Assembly: GCF_003591035.1 (NCBI RefSeq)
Contig: NZ_QYUO01000002.1
Span: 186,001-250,000, forward strand
Length of the DNA: 64,000 nucleotides
Origin: Noviherbaspirillum saxi
GTDB taxonomy: Bacteria; Pseudomonadota; Gammaproteobacteria; Burkholderiales; Burkholderiaceae_D
Direction: 5' to 3'
Below, in pieces: positions 1 through 7,874 of this stretch. The translations under genes and the position numbers were made by a program. The notes under the pieces are model-generated. The model had not been told where the DNA came from. It did no database searches and saw nothing but the letters and a program-made list of their open reading frames with translations. Every line of letters starts with the position of its first letter. Position 1 is the stretch's first letter.

Positions 1-16
1 TTTCATACCCACACAA

Positions 17-53
17 ATAAAACGCTTGTTGCCGTCGGCAACAAGCGTTTTAT
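17..53. terminator. Bidirectional hairpin terminator
   Basis: An 18-bp perfect inverted repeat (arms 17-34 and 36-53) with A/T-rich outer ends. It would give a rho-independent-type stem-loop with T-rich tails in both directions. It lies just downstream of the small minus-strand ORF ending at 68 and probably terminates it. Whatever lies left of the window cannot be seen. Confidence 0.7.
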
Positions 54-67
54 TTTCATGTTGCAGA

Positions 68-277
68 TTAAAGGACCAGAGTCGCGTCCGTCGGCAATAC
101 CTGCACCACCTTTCCCACACTATGCTGAACTTCTACCTTGTATTCAGCCTTCGCGAGCCGAACCAGGTTATGCAGCGATTGGCGTAATAAATACTCGTGG
201 CGCGCGGACGCATCTGCACCCAAAGTAGCATTTACAAGGTTCTCAATAGCGGCGGCAGTGGTGAACTCGGTAAGCAT
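68..277 (-). CDS. Small hypothetical protein, 69 aa
   Basis: A 69-residue protein, not recognised. It is mildly amphipathic (AAAIENLVNATLG near residues 8-20, LLRQSLHNLVRLAKAEYKV near 30-48), with no signal peptide, membrane segment or cysteine motif. The start is ATG; no clear Shine-Dalgarno sequence is seen. The main support for it being real is the strong hairpin terminator immediately downstream and its sensible protein-like composition. It stands alone: the next gene on the same strand begins 300 bp upstream. Confidence 0.45.
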   Translation of the reverse strand: MLTEFTTAAAIENLVNATLGADASARHEYLLRQSLHNLVRLAKAEYKVEVQHSVGKVVQVLPTDATLVL

Positions 278-588
278 CTAAGGACTCGGAAAGTGATTTA
301 AGGAACTCAAAGTATCTTCCAAACCCGTCTTACCTCACTTGACGATGCGCAACCTTTATTCGGAATTTCCTTACAGCGCTCGGGATAATCGTCAGACAAC
401 ATTTCCGCAATGCCGCATACATAATGTTTCTTATCAGCACTTGGCAAACTGGTTTCCGCACGTCCACACCATCGGAATTTTTTTATTCTTCAACTGCTGT
501 TTGAGTTTGTTTTGTAGATAAACCCAAACAGGCATGGCGATGAACCGACTCGCTGAGACGTGAGAACACCTTGTGCCCGAAAATCGGC
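278..588. other. Intergenic, no gene seen
   Basis: About 310 bp with no convincing gene. The only ORF over 50 codons (339-521, plus strand) has a Phe/Cys/His-rich C-terminus and no ribosome binding site, and is judged spurious. No repeat or tRNA was found. Confidence 0.5.
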
Positions 589-981
589 TTAAGCCGTCTC
601 ATACTTGTTGCCAGCCGTGGCACGGATAGGATGGGTGTCGTAGATCAGGCTCAGGTATTTGATCCTGTTGCCGCCGTCCTCAAACTCGAATAAATCCATC
701 ACCTTAAAAGTAATCAAGGTGCCATCGCTTACGGTCCAGTCGTACTGAAAATATGCGGTCGCACGATTGGATCCGTTCGCGCTGGAAAATACATCGATCG
801 GCGTGATCACATTGCGGCTAGATGCGCCCTGAAGACGCTGAAAGAAGGGAGCGGCATCCATTTCGCCCAGAAAGGGTGACAAGACTTTGCCGTCAGGTGC
901 GAACAGGCTGACTATCTTTTCATAATCGCTGTCGCCCAGCGCCTTCATATAGGTCTGCAGTACGTCGATATAGGTGTCCAT
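589..981 (-). CDS. NTF2/SnoaL-like domain protein
   Basis: A 130-residue protein of the NTF2-like (SnoaL-like, cone-shaped alpha+beta barrel) class. The N-terminal helix followed by LFAPDGKVLSPFLGE and AAPFFQRL fits the usual layout of one domain covering the whole chain; these proteins are small isomerases, hydratases or ligand binders. The ATG at 981 is chosen over the longer frame reaching 1104 because GAGGAGG lies just upstream of it. It is last in the minus-strand glucarate cluster, 140 bp beyond gudD, so it may be co-transcribed, but nothing in the sequence ties it to a particular substrate. The function is unassigned beyond the fold. Confidence 0.6.
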   Translation of the reverse strand: MDTYIDVLQTYMKALGDSDYEKIVSLFAPDGKVLSPFLGEMDAAPFFQRLQGASSRNVITPIDVFSSANGSNRATAYFQYDWTVSDGTLITFKVMDLFEFEDGGNRIKYLSLIYDTHPIRATAGNKYETA

Positions 982-1122
982 TTTTTTCCTCCTCGATGAA
1001 GCGATAGATCTTACCAGGAGGGACTGGTGTGCTGGCCGCAGAAAGGAACACAAGAAAACAAACACCGGCCGACCGCAATTCGGACCATGCGATCGGCGCG
1101 GCAAGACTCACGTTGGAATCAA

Positions 1123-2478
1123 CTATCTGACCATGCAAGGTTTCTTGTTATCGAACTTCCATCCGGGAATCAGGTATTGCATGGCCACCGCATCATCGCG
1201 CGCCCCCAGTCCCATTTCACGGTAACGCTGATGGGCAAGCTCGACCTGCTCCATATCGAGTTCGATGCCGAGCCCCGGCTTCTGCGGCACGGCCACCATG
1301 CCGCCCGCAATCTGCAGCGGCTCGCGGGTCAGACGCTGGCCATCCTGCCAGATCCAGTGGGTGTCGATCGCGGTGATCTTGCCCGGCGCTGCAGCGGCAA
1401 CATGCGTGAACATCGCCAGCGAAATGTCGAAGTGATTGTTGGAATGCGAGCCCCAGGTCAGACCCCATTCATTGCACATCTGCGCCACCCGCACCGAACC
1501 CTGCATGGTCCAGAAATGCGGATCGGCCAACGGGATATCCACCGATTGCAACTGGATCGCATGGCCCATTTCGCGCCAGTCGGTCGCAATCATGTTGGTG
1601 GCGGTGGGCAAGCCGGTGGCACGACGGAACTCGGCCATGACTTCGCGTCCCGAAAAGCCGTTCTCCGCGCCGCAGGGATCTTCCGCATACGCCAGTACAT
1701 CATGCTTGTCGCGACACAGGCGAATCGCATCCTTGAGCAGCCAGCCGCCATTCGGATCCAGCGTGATGCGCGCCTGCGGAAAGCGCTCGGACAAGGCGGT
1801 GACGGCGTCCATTTCGTCTTCACCGCGCAGCACCCCGCCCTTGAGCTTGAAGTCGTTGAAACCGTAACGCTGGTAGGCCGCTTCGGCAAGACGCACGATG
1901 GCGTCAGGCGTCATGGCTTTTTCATGGCGCAGGCGGAACCAGTCGTTGTCGGCCTCCGCTTCGCTCGGATAGGGCAGATCGGTCAGTGTGCGATCGCCGA
2001 TATAAAACAGGTAACCAAGCATTTCGACCTTGTCGCGTTGCAGTCCTTCGCCGAGCAATGCCGCCACCGGGACCTCAAGGAATTGTCCGAGCAAGTCGAG
2101 CATGGCCGCTTCCAGCGCGGTGACTGCATGGATCGTGATGCGCAGGTCGAAGGTTTGCAAGCCGCGCCCCGCGGCATCGCGGTCGGCAAAACTCTGGCGC
2201 ACGCTGTTGAGTACGCCGTGATACGCGCCGATCGATTTGCCGACCACCAGGTCGCGCGCATCTTCGAGCGTCTGGCGAATGCGTTCGCCGCCCGGCACTT
2301 CGCCCACGCCGGTATGGCCGGCGCTGTCGGTGAGGATCACGATATTGCGCGTGAAGAAAGGGCCGTGGGCGCCGCTCAGGTTCAACAGCATGGAATCGCG
2401 TCCGGCGACCGGGATGACGCGCATGCCGGTCACGACGGGCGCGCCTCTGGACGCTTGCGCGCTAGTACTTGTAGACAT
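1123..2478 (-). CDS. gudD: Glucarate dehydratase
   Basis: A 451-residue enolase-superfamily enzyme that dehydrates D-glucarate (and L-idarate in characterised members) to 5-dehydro-4-deoxy-D-glucarate in the cytoplasm. Signature elements are all visible: the catalytic lysine strand FKLKGG, metal ligands in TLDPNGGW and AYAEDPCG, the TNMIATDW strand, and the catalytic histidine segment [11 protein letters not shown] near the C-terminus. Length matches the family (about 445 aa). The start chosen is MSTSTSAQ at 2478; a frame-internal start 9 codons upstream is possible, and neither has a strong Shine-Dalgarno. The preceding genes on the same strand are a Bug solute-binding protein and kdgD, so uptake, dehydration and the next step lie together. 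The final alpha-ketoglutarate semialdehyde dehydrogenase is not in the window. Confidence 0.93.
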   Translation of the reverse strand: MSTSTSAQASRGAPVVTGMRVIPVAGRDSMLLNLSGAHGPFFTRNIVILTDSAGHTGVGEVPGGERIRQTLEDARDLVVGKSIGAYHGVLNSVRQSFADRDAAGRGLQTFDLRITIHAVTALEAAMLDLLGQFLEVPVAALLGEGLQRDKVEMLGYLFYIGDRTLTDLPYPSEAEADNDWFRLRHEKAMTPDAIVRLAEAAYQRYGFNDFKLKGGVLRGEDEMDAVTALSERFPQARITLDPNGGWLLKDAIRLCRDKHDVLAYAEDPCGAENGFSGREVMAEFRRATGLPTATNMIATDWREMGHAIQLQSVDIPLADPHFWTMQGSVRVAQMCNEWGLTWGSHSNNHFDISLAMFTHVAAAAPGKITAIDTHWIWQDGQRLTREPLQIAGGMVAVPQKPGLGIELDMEQVELAHQRYREMGLGARDDAVAMQYLIPGWKFDNKKPCMVR

Positions 2479-2564
2479 AATTTTTCCGTATCGGTTTATT
2501 GGCATGCGCTGAGCAGCGAAGTTAGTGCAGCTAGCGCAGCCTTATTGCATGTATCTTCAGAGAC

Positions 2565-3524
2565 TCAGTCGACAACGATCTTGCCGACTTCGATGACCTG
2601 CTTCCAGCGCGCCAGTTCCTTGGCCTGGAAACGGCTGAATTCTTCCGGTGTGTTTGCGACGATTTCAAATCCCTGTTCCACCAAACGCTTCTTGATCTCG
2701 GGATCATTCAATGCGCCAACGATCGCGTTGTACAGCTTGCTCTTGACATCCGCCGGCAAGCCCTTGGGTGCCGCATATGCCTGCCAGGAGTACACGTCGA
2801 CCTCCTTGACACCGGCCTCATCCAGCGTCGGCACTTGCGGCAGCAGTGGCGAGCGCTTGTCGCCGGTGATCGCCAATGCCTTCAGCTTGCCGGTCTTGAT
2901 GTGCCCGGCAACGACATTGATGTTCTGGAACGACACATCCGCATGGCCGCCGATCAGATCGGTGATGGCGGGAGCACCGCCCTTGTAGGGCACATGAATG
3001 CCGCTGGTGCCGGTCTTTTGCCAGAACAGCGCTGCCGTGAGGTGATCGGAAGAACCGGCGCCGGACGTCGCGAAAGTCACCTTTTCGGGATTCTTCTTCA
3101 AATGCGCGATCAACTCTTGCAAGGTGTTTGCAGGGAAGCTGGGCGGCGCCACCAGCACATTCGGTGCGCGTACGGCCACGCTCAGCAGATCGAAGTCCTT
3201 GGCGGGATCATAGGCAAGCTTCTTTTGCAGCACCGGGTTGACCGAGTAAACGCCGATGGAGGCGACCAGAAACGTGTACCCATCGGGTGGCGCGCTTTTC
3301 ACGAGGCCTGCGCCAATCGCACCGGTCGCACCGGCCTTGTTTTCAACCACAACCTGCTGCCCCAGGGTCTGCGACATCTTTGCGCCGAGCGTGCGCGCGA
3401 TCGCGTCGGTAGAACCGCCCGGCGGGAACGGTACGATAGCGGTAATCGGCTTTTCCGGATAGGCGGCATGCGCGACGCCGACAACGCCGAGTGCGAGGGC
3501 TACTGCGGTAATGAAGTTCTTCAT
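2565..3524 (-). CDS. Bug-family tripartite tricarboxylate transporter binding protein
   Basis: A 319-residue periplasmic solute-binding protein of the TctC/Bug family. A signal peptide (MKNFITAVALALGVVGVAHA) covers the first 20 residues, then comes the family opening AYPEKPITAIVPFPPGGSTD, which forms the carboxylate-binding pocket, and later GTSGIHVPYKGGAPAITDLIGG. ATG at 3524 has GGAG 8 nt upstream and places the signal peptide exactly at the N-terminus; the longer frame to 3647 is rejected. Context between kdgD and gudD suggests glucarate or a related aldarate as ligand (inference). The membrane partners TctA and TctB are absent here, as is common for the many orphan Bug proteins of Burkholderiales. 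Confidence 0.9.
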   Translation of the reverse strand: MKNFITAVALALGVVGVAHAAYPEKPITAIVPFPPGGSTDAIARTLGAKMSQTLGQQVVVENKAGATGAIGAGLVKSAPPDGYTFLVASIGVYSVNPVLQKKLAYDPAKDFDLLSVAVRAPNVLVAPPSFPANTLQELIAHLKKNPEKVTFATSGAGSSDHLTAALFWQKTGTSGIHVPYKGGAPAITDLIGGHADVSFQNINVVAGHIKTGKLKALAITGDKRSPLLPQVPTLDEAGVKEVDVYSWQAYAAPKGLPADVKSKLYNAIVGALNDPEIKKRLVEQGFEIVANTPEEFSRFQAKELARWKQVIEVGKIVVD

Positions 3525-3655
3525 GTCTATCTCCTGCATTCTTGCGAATGGTTTGGTAAAACTTGCTGTTGAACGATGGTGCTCCGGTGAACGACTCGCT
3601 CCAGTTCCTCTTTGGCTATGAAAGAAGGATTCCCTGGTGCCTGACACTTATCGGT

Positions 3656-4570
3656 TTATTTCCCTTCGGGCAGGCGGCTGATCAACGCACGCAGGCTTTC
3701 GATTTCCGCCGGCTTCAGATCGGACAGCGGTGGACGCACCGGTCCTGCGCCATGACCGACAATGCTTGCGCCGGCCTTGACGATGCTTACCGCATAGCCC
3801 TGACCGCGATTGCGCAACTCCAGGTAGGGCAGGAAGAATTCCTTGATCAGCCTGTCGGTAGTCGCGGTATCGCCTGCCGCATGCGCGTTGTAGAAATCCA
3901 TCGCAGTGCGCGGGATGAAGTTGAAGACCGCCGAGGAATAGACCGGCACGCCCATGGCCTTGTAAGCGCCGGCATACACTTCAGCAGTGGGCAAGCCGCC
4001 CAAATAAGCGAAACGATCGCCGAGCTGAAGGCGGATTGCCATCATCGCCTCGACGTCGCCGACCCCGTCCTTGAATCCGATGAGATTCGGGCAGCGATCG
4101 GCCAATTGCTGCAGCGATTCCGGCGTCAGTCGGCATGCGCCACGGTTATAAACGATCACGCCGAATTTCACGCTGCGGCACACCGCCTCCACATGCGCAA
4201 CCAAGCCTTCCTGCGTCGCTTCGGTCAGGTAATGCGGCAGTAACAGTACGCCCTGCGCGCCGCGTCGTTCGGCTTCCTGCGCATATTTGATAGCCAGCGT
4301 CGTCCCGCCACCGGCGCCAGCAATGATGGGCATACGACCAAGGCAGGTCTCGATGGCGGTGTGGATCACATTGCTGTATTCGGCGGGTTCCAGCGAAAAG
4401 AACTCGCCTGTGCCGCCAGCGGCGAACAATGCGGAAGCGCCGTATGGCATCAGCCATTCAAGCCGTTCGGCATAGGCGCCAGGATTGAAATCGAGTTGGG
4501 CATCGAAGTCGGTCAGCGGAAAGGAAAGCAATCCGCTTTGAAGCACGATCTTTAATTCTTGAGGAGACAT
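3656..4570 (-). CDS. kdgD: 5-dehydro-4-deoxyglucarate dehydratase
   Basis: A 304-residue class I aldolase-fold enzyme of the DapA/NanA superfamily. It converts 5-dehydro-4-deoxy-D-glucarate to alpha-ketoglutarate semialdehyde with loss of CO2 and water. Visible features: an N-terminal [10 protein letters not shown] strand, the GGTGEFFSL substrate carboxylate loop near residue 52, the tyrosine in GVIVYNRG, and the Schiff-base lysine in [10 protein letters not shown]. The whole chain is one TIM barrel of the expected length. It is the first structural gene after the LacI-type regulator, with a promoter and two operator-like palindromes just upstream, so the glucarate operon most likely starts here. 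Confidence 0.92.
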   Translation of the reverse strand: MSPQELKIVLQSGLLSFPLTDFDAQLDFNPGAYAERLEWLMPYGASALFAAGGTGEFFSLEPAEYSNVIHTAIETCLGRMPIIAGAGGGTTLAIKYAQEAERRGAQGVLLLPHYLTEATQEGLVAHVEAVCRSVKFGVIVYNRGACRLTPESLQQLADRCPNLIGFKDGVGDVEAMMAIRLQLGDRFAYLGGLPTAEVYAGAYKAMGVPVYSSAVFNFIPRTAMDFYNAHAAGDTATTDRLIKEFFLPYLELRNRGQGYAVSIVKAGASIVGHGAGPVRPPLSDLKPAEIESLRALISRLPEGK

Positions 4571-4715
4571 GAAATTACCTTCGTGAAAAGACGACAGACT
4601 TGCCGGGTGTATTAGACGCAGAAAGCACTTGTGGATTTGGCACTACCCTGCCCTTAAGAAACACCCACCTGCAACAAATTCCGCACATATCCATCCCGTG
4701 ACGCTGCCTCATAAT

Positions 4716-4748
4716 GGTAGCGGTACCTTTGCAAATGGTAGCGCTACC
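4716..4748. promoter_or_regulatory. Paired LacI-type operators upstream of kdgD
   Basis: Two palindromic 12-bp cores, GGTAGCGGTACC (4716-4727) and GGTAGCGCTACC (4737-4748), with centres 21 bp apart, i.e. two helical turns on the same DNA face. The second is a perfect palindrome with the central CG step typical of LacI/PurR sites. A third copy lies directly in front of the adjacent lacI-type gene. The arrangement predicts cooperative repression by that regulator (inference). Confidence 0.75.
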
Positions 4749-4763
4749 TTTTTGGAATGTCAA
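4735..4763 (-). promoter_or_regulatory. Predicted sigma-70 promoter of the kdgD operon
   Basis: On the minus strand, TTGACA (4758-4763) and TACCAT (4735-4740) are separated by exactly 17 bp. The -35 matches consensus; the -10 is moderate. One operator palindrome overlaps the spacer and -10 and the other lies just downstream over the expected start of transcription, a classical repression geometry. The leader to the kdgD ATG would be about 160 nt. Confidence 0.6.
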
Positions 4764-4793
4764 TTAGCGTCGGGCCGATGTTTTGATTGAGGA

Positions 4794-5882
4794 TTAAGCG
4801 CTGTCGCGCGCGATGATGGAAAAACCGATGTCGCGCACCGGTTCGGCCACCGCACGGCCTTCCGCCCGGTCGATGATCAGGGCAGCTGCCACGGCACCTA
4901 TGGCAGTACCGTCGATACGCACCGTAGTCAGAGAAGGATGCAAATCTTCGGCAAAGCCCAGATCGCCGAATCCGATCACGCCAAGGCGTTGCGGAACGTC
5001 AATATCCCGTGCCTGGGCTTCGATCAGCACACCCAGCGCCAGCAGATCAGAGCTGCAGAACACTGCATCGGTATCCGGGTTGATATCGAGGACTTCGCGC
5101 AAACCCCTGCGTCCGCTACCCAGGGTTGTCGGTGCCGGAACGACGTATTCTCCCGCTTGCCCCTGTGCCAGCATGCCGAGCTTGCCGGCCGTTTCGAGAA
5201 AAGCCTTGGCACGCCGCTGCGCCCGCTCGTCGTTCCCACGGATCGTCATCACATTGCGGCGGCCGCGCGCATGCAGGAACTCGGCGACGGCGATCCCGAT
5301 CTTTTCGTGCGAAAAACCGACCAGCATGTCGATCGGCGTCGGTGTCAGATCCCAGGTTTCCACCACCGGAATGCCGCTCGCCAGCAAGCGGCGGCGGCCA
5401 TCGGGCGAACGCATGATTCCGGTCAGGACCACGCCGTCGGGACGACGAGCAATGATGGTTTCCAATAAGGCATCTTCGCGGGAATTGGCATAGCCGCTCT
5501 GTCCCAGCATCAGCTGATAGCCCGAACGCGCGAGCGATTCGGTCAGCGATTGCACCGTTTCCTGGAACACCGGACCGACCACCGTCGGCACCACGGCGGC
5601 AACCAGCCGGCTTCGGCTGGAGGCCAGGCCGCCAGCCAGCATGTTAGGCACATAGCCGGTCTTTTCGACTGCGTCACGCACTTTTTGCAAGACCGCAGGC
5701 GATACGGCGTCGGGGGTATTCAATGCTCGGGAGGCAGTGATGGGCGCGACGCCGGCCAGTTTGGCGACATCGCGCAGGGTGATGCCGCCGCTGCCACGGC
5801 GACTGCGCTTTTCGCCATTGATTGTGGCGATTTTGCTGGTGCTAGGTTTGGTATCCATAGCCGGGATTTTAACACCAGACAT
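4794..5882 (-). CDS. LacI-family regulator of the glucarate operon
   Basis: A 362-residue LacI/GntR-R type repressor: an N-terminal basic tail, the helix-turn-helix ITLRDVAKLAGVAPITASRA at about residues 33-52, a hinge helix (VGTGYVPNMLAGGLAS-like region), then a periplasmic-binding-protein-like sensor domain (AAVVPTVVGPVFQETVQSL through the C-terminus). The effector is probably glucarate or a pathway intermediate (inference from neighbours). The start could be ATG 5882 or the ATG at 5858 (MDTKPS); neither has a clear Shine-Dalgarno. A copy of the operator palindrome ends 5 bp upstream of the first ATG, pointing to autoregulation. It runs in the same direction as kdgD, 223 bp upstream. Confidence 0.9.
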   Translation of the reverse strand: MSGVKIPAMDTKPSTSKIATINGEKRSRRGSGGITLRDVAKLAGVAPITASRALNTPDAVSPAVLQKVRDAVEKTGYVPNMLAGGLASSRSRLVAAVVPTVVGPVFQETVQSLTESLARSGYQLMLGQSGYANSREDALLETIIARRPDGVVLTGIMRSPDGRRRLLASGIPVVETWDLTPTPIDMLVGFSHEKIGIAVAEFLHARGRRNVMTIRGNDERAQRRAKAFLETAGKLGMLAQGQAGEYVVPAPTTLGSGRRGLREVLDINPDTDAVFCSSDLLALGVLIEAQARDIDVPQRLGVIGFGDLGFAEDLHPSLTTVRIDGTAIGAVAAALIIDRAEGRAVAEPVRDIGFSIIARDSA

Positions 5883-5886
5883 GTAT

Positions 5887-5898
5887 GGTACCGCTACC
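5887..5898. promoter_or_regulatory. Autoregulatory operator in front of the lacI-type gene
   Basis: GGTACCGCTACC, the same core as the two sites before kdgD (one half-site position differs), with the same AAAGG/CCTTT flank. It sits immediately upstream of the regulator's start codon, so binding would block initiation or ribosome access. Confidence 0.65.
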
Positions 5899-5991
5899 TT
5901 TGGTACATTAGCAGACGGTTGAAAAACCTTGCAAGCAGGTCAAGACGAGGTCGACGAACGCATGCGTACAAATGATACCGAACAAAGGTTC

Positions 5992-6270
5992 TTAGTGGCG
6001 CCATCCACGCCGGTGTCCATGTCCATGATGATGGCCATGGTGCCGGCCGCCACCGCTTCGATAATGCAAGCCAAAATTAAAGTGCACCGGCGGCCCGACG
6101 TAGACTGGCGGTCCATATACGGGGGCCGGCATGACATAGCCGGGTTGAACCGCATAGGGGTCGGCGTAGACAGCAGGGGACGCATACGTGCCGTAGGAGG
6201 CATCGTAGGGAACAACGGCGCATCCGGACAGTATGACGGCGGCAAAAATCGGAACAAGAAGGTGCTTCAT
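5992..6270 (-). CDS. His/Gly/Tyr-rich small lipoprotein
   Basis: A 92-residue predicted lipoprotein. Signal peptide MKHLLVPIFAAVILSGC ends in a good lipobox (L-S-G-C, Cys17). The mature part is a Pro/Tyr/Val-rich segment with several PVYGPP-like and YADPYAVQPGY units, ending in a His-rich tail (HHGHHHGHGHRRGWRH). ATG at 6270 is chosen over 6327 because it puts the signal peptide at the N-terminus and is preceded by GAGG. Such tails can bind metal, but no function is established. It is a monocistronic gene on the minus strand. Confidence 0.7.
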   Translation of the reverse strand: MKHLLVPIFAAVILSGCAVVPYDASYGTYASPAVYADPYAVQPGYVMPAPVYGPPVYVGPPVHFNFGLHYRSGGGRHHGHHHGHGHRRGWRH

Positions 6271-6640
6271 GATAGACCTCGAGTGGAACCTGACGAGCGC
6301 GCTGAACACACCGGACAGCCTCGACACTTCATCTTAAATCCGCACAGAGGGCATTCGCGAAAATGTTCCAATTTGTTACCCCTATGCGAATGAAACCGTT
6401 GCGTCAATTGAACAGCGCACAGCTTTGATCAATGACAACAATCCGGGGTTTACCGATATCGCTTCACACTCGTTTCTGTATCATCCTCCGCCATGCAACT
6501 CAATGAGTACGCCCTCGTCTTTCTTGACAGGCCGTATCCACCGGAGCTGGCGGGAGGAATCAATACCAGCACCAGAATGCTAGTGGGTCAGTAGAGCACT
6601 GTGTGCGCATCGGTGCGAGAGTAGCAAAGCGCTCTACATT
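6271..6640. other. Intergenic, no supported gene
   Basis: About 370 bp between the lipoprotein and the CheB-like gene. A 33-codon plus-strand ORF beginning at 6494 is present but has no ribosome binding site and no recognisable feature. No repeat or RNA gene was found. Confidence 0.4.
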
Positions 6641-7624
6641 TCACCGTTGGGTAACCAGCTTGCGCAGAATTTCGGCATGCTCCGCAAGGCTATTCGCAGC
6701 GGCCACATGCTCCCTGGCTGCGTCGTGGCGGTCGGCAATCCCCACCGCTTTGGCCAAGCGTTGCAAAAGCTTCTGCTTTTCATGCAGCGCCCTCACGGCG
6801 GCCCACACGGCTTCTTCAATCAGACTATCTTGCGCGGTGTTGAGACCTTGCTCTGTAAAAACATGACCGGTATGGCAACGAAAATGGCCGGGGCTTGCCT
6901 CATTGATTTCCCAAAGCAAACCTTGACACTCGGGACAGGTGAAACCGGAAGGTACGCCGATACGGTCGAGTTCTTCCATGCTGCTCTTTTGCCGCCGGTC
7001 AAAGCGCCCTTCTGTCTCGATCAAATGCCATGACGCCGATGGGACCGCTGCCTCCGGCTCGGTCTCGACGATTTCAAGCAGCCTGTCGGCCAAGCCCTCC
7101 AGCGACAGGCAGGCATCGACGTCGACATGGTCCAGAGCGCTACGCGGCATCGAGGGCTCATCGGCCTCATCCGGGTTCTGCACAAGCGCAACGCCGCCAT
7201 ATGCCTTGATCGCTTGAAGGCCTATGGTTCCATCGTCCAGAAATCCGGTCAAGATGATGCCAATTGCATTTTCGCGATAAAACACGGCGGCAGAACGAAA
7301 CAAGGGATCGATCGCAGGACGAGAAAAATTTTCTTTTGCTCCTTTCGACAGATGGACCATGCCATCTTCGAGCAGCAGGTGCCGGTCCGGCGGCGCGAAT
7401 AACACAACACCTGGCACCAAGGGTTCGTTATCTTCCGCATGCCGCACGGGCAAGGAAATATCGTTTTCAAGGATTTTTGGCAGGACGCTGTAGTGACTGC
7501 CGATATGCAAAACAACCAGGATCGGTGCGGGGAAATTTACCGGCAGTCTACCCAGCAGCCGGCGCAATGCATCCAGCCCGCCTGCCGAGGCGCCGATTAC
7601 TACAATTCTGGAATGAGCTGCCAT
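6641..7624 (-). CDS. CheB-type protein-glutamate methylesterase with C-terminal zinc-knuckle
   Basis: A 327-residue protein. Residues about 5-185 are a CheB methylesterase domain without a receiver: the nucleophile serine is in GASAGGLDAL, the histidine in VVLHIGSHY and the aspartate in GFLDDGTIGL. After a linker, a C-terminal segment has CPEC followed about 18 residues later by CHTGH, resembling a small zinc site, and then a helical tail. CheB enzymes remove methyl groups from chemoreceptor glutamates; receiver-less versions are common outside flagellar clusters. ATG 7624 is chosen because AAGGAA precedes it and the domain starts directly. It lies beside, and in the same direction as, the giant CheB-CheR kinase, so both probably serve one signalling system that is not flagellar. 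Confidence 0.85.
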   Translation of the reverse strand: MAAHSRIVVIGASAGGLDALRRLLGRLPVNFPAPILVVLHIGSHYSVLPKILENDISLPVRHAEDNEPLVPGVVLFAPPDRHLLLEDGMVHLSKGAKENFSRPAIDPLFRSAAVFYRENAIGIILTGFLDDGTIGLQAIKAYGGVALVQNPDEADEPSMPRSALDHVDVDACLSLEGLADRLLEIVETEPEAAVPSASWHLIETEGRFDRRQKSSMEELDRIGVPSGFTCPECQGLLWEINEASPGHFRCHTGHVFTEQGLNTAQDSLIEEAVWAAVRALHEKQKLLQRLAKAVGIADRHDAAREHVAAANSLAEHAEILRKLVTQR

Positions 7625-7874
7625 TGATATGGTTTCCTTGATTGAACCAGCAATGGCAAACAGGCAAAACGCCAGGCAGCCATGCCTGAACAATTTCGAC
7701 CCGGATTACACGAATTAATTGCATTTTTTTACAGATACGCTCTCACGCTCTCACTCTACAAGGAGTGTTCATCAAAACGATGTCGGCAAGACGTCGATGC
7801 GGCGACGAGAGCAGATTGCGGCAGGCAACCAAGAGCGGACGTACCGGCACGTGACCGGTAGCCGGAGATTCTTA

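Noticed and set aside
1027..2988. 653-codon plus-strand ORF over gudD and the Bug gene
   Set aside because: It is antisense shadow of two well-supported genes with high GC third positions.
4575..4763. 62-codon minus-strand ORF between lacI and kdgD
   Set aside because: It covers the promoter and operators, has Cys/Met-rich random composition, and no ribosome site.
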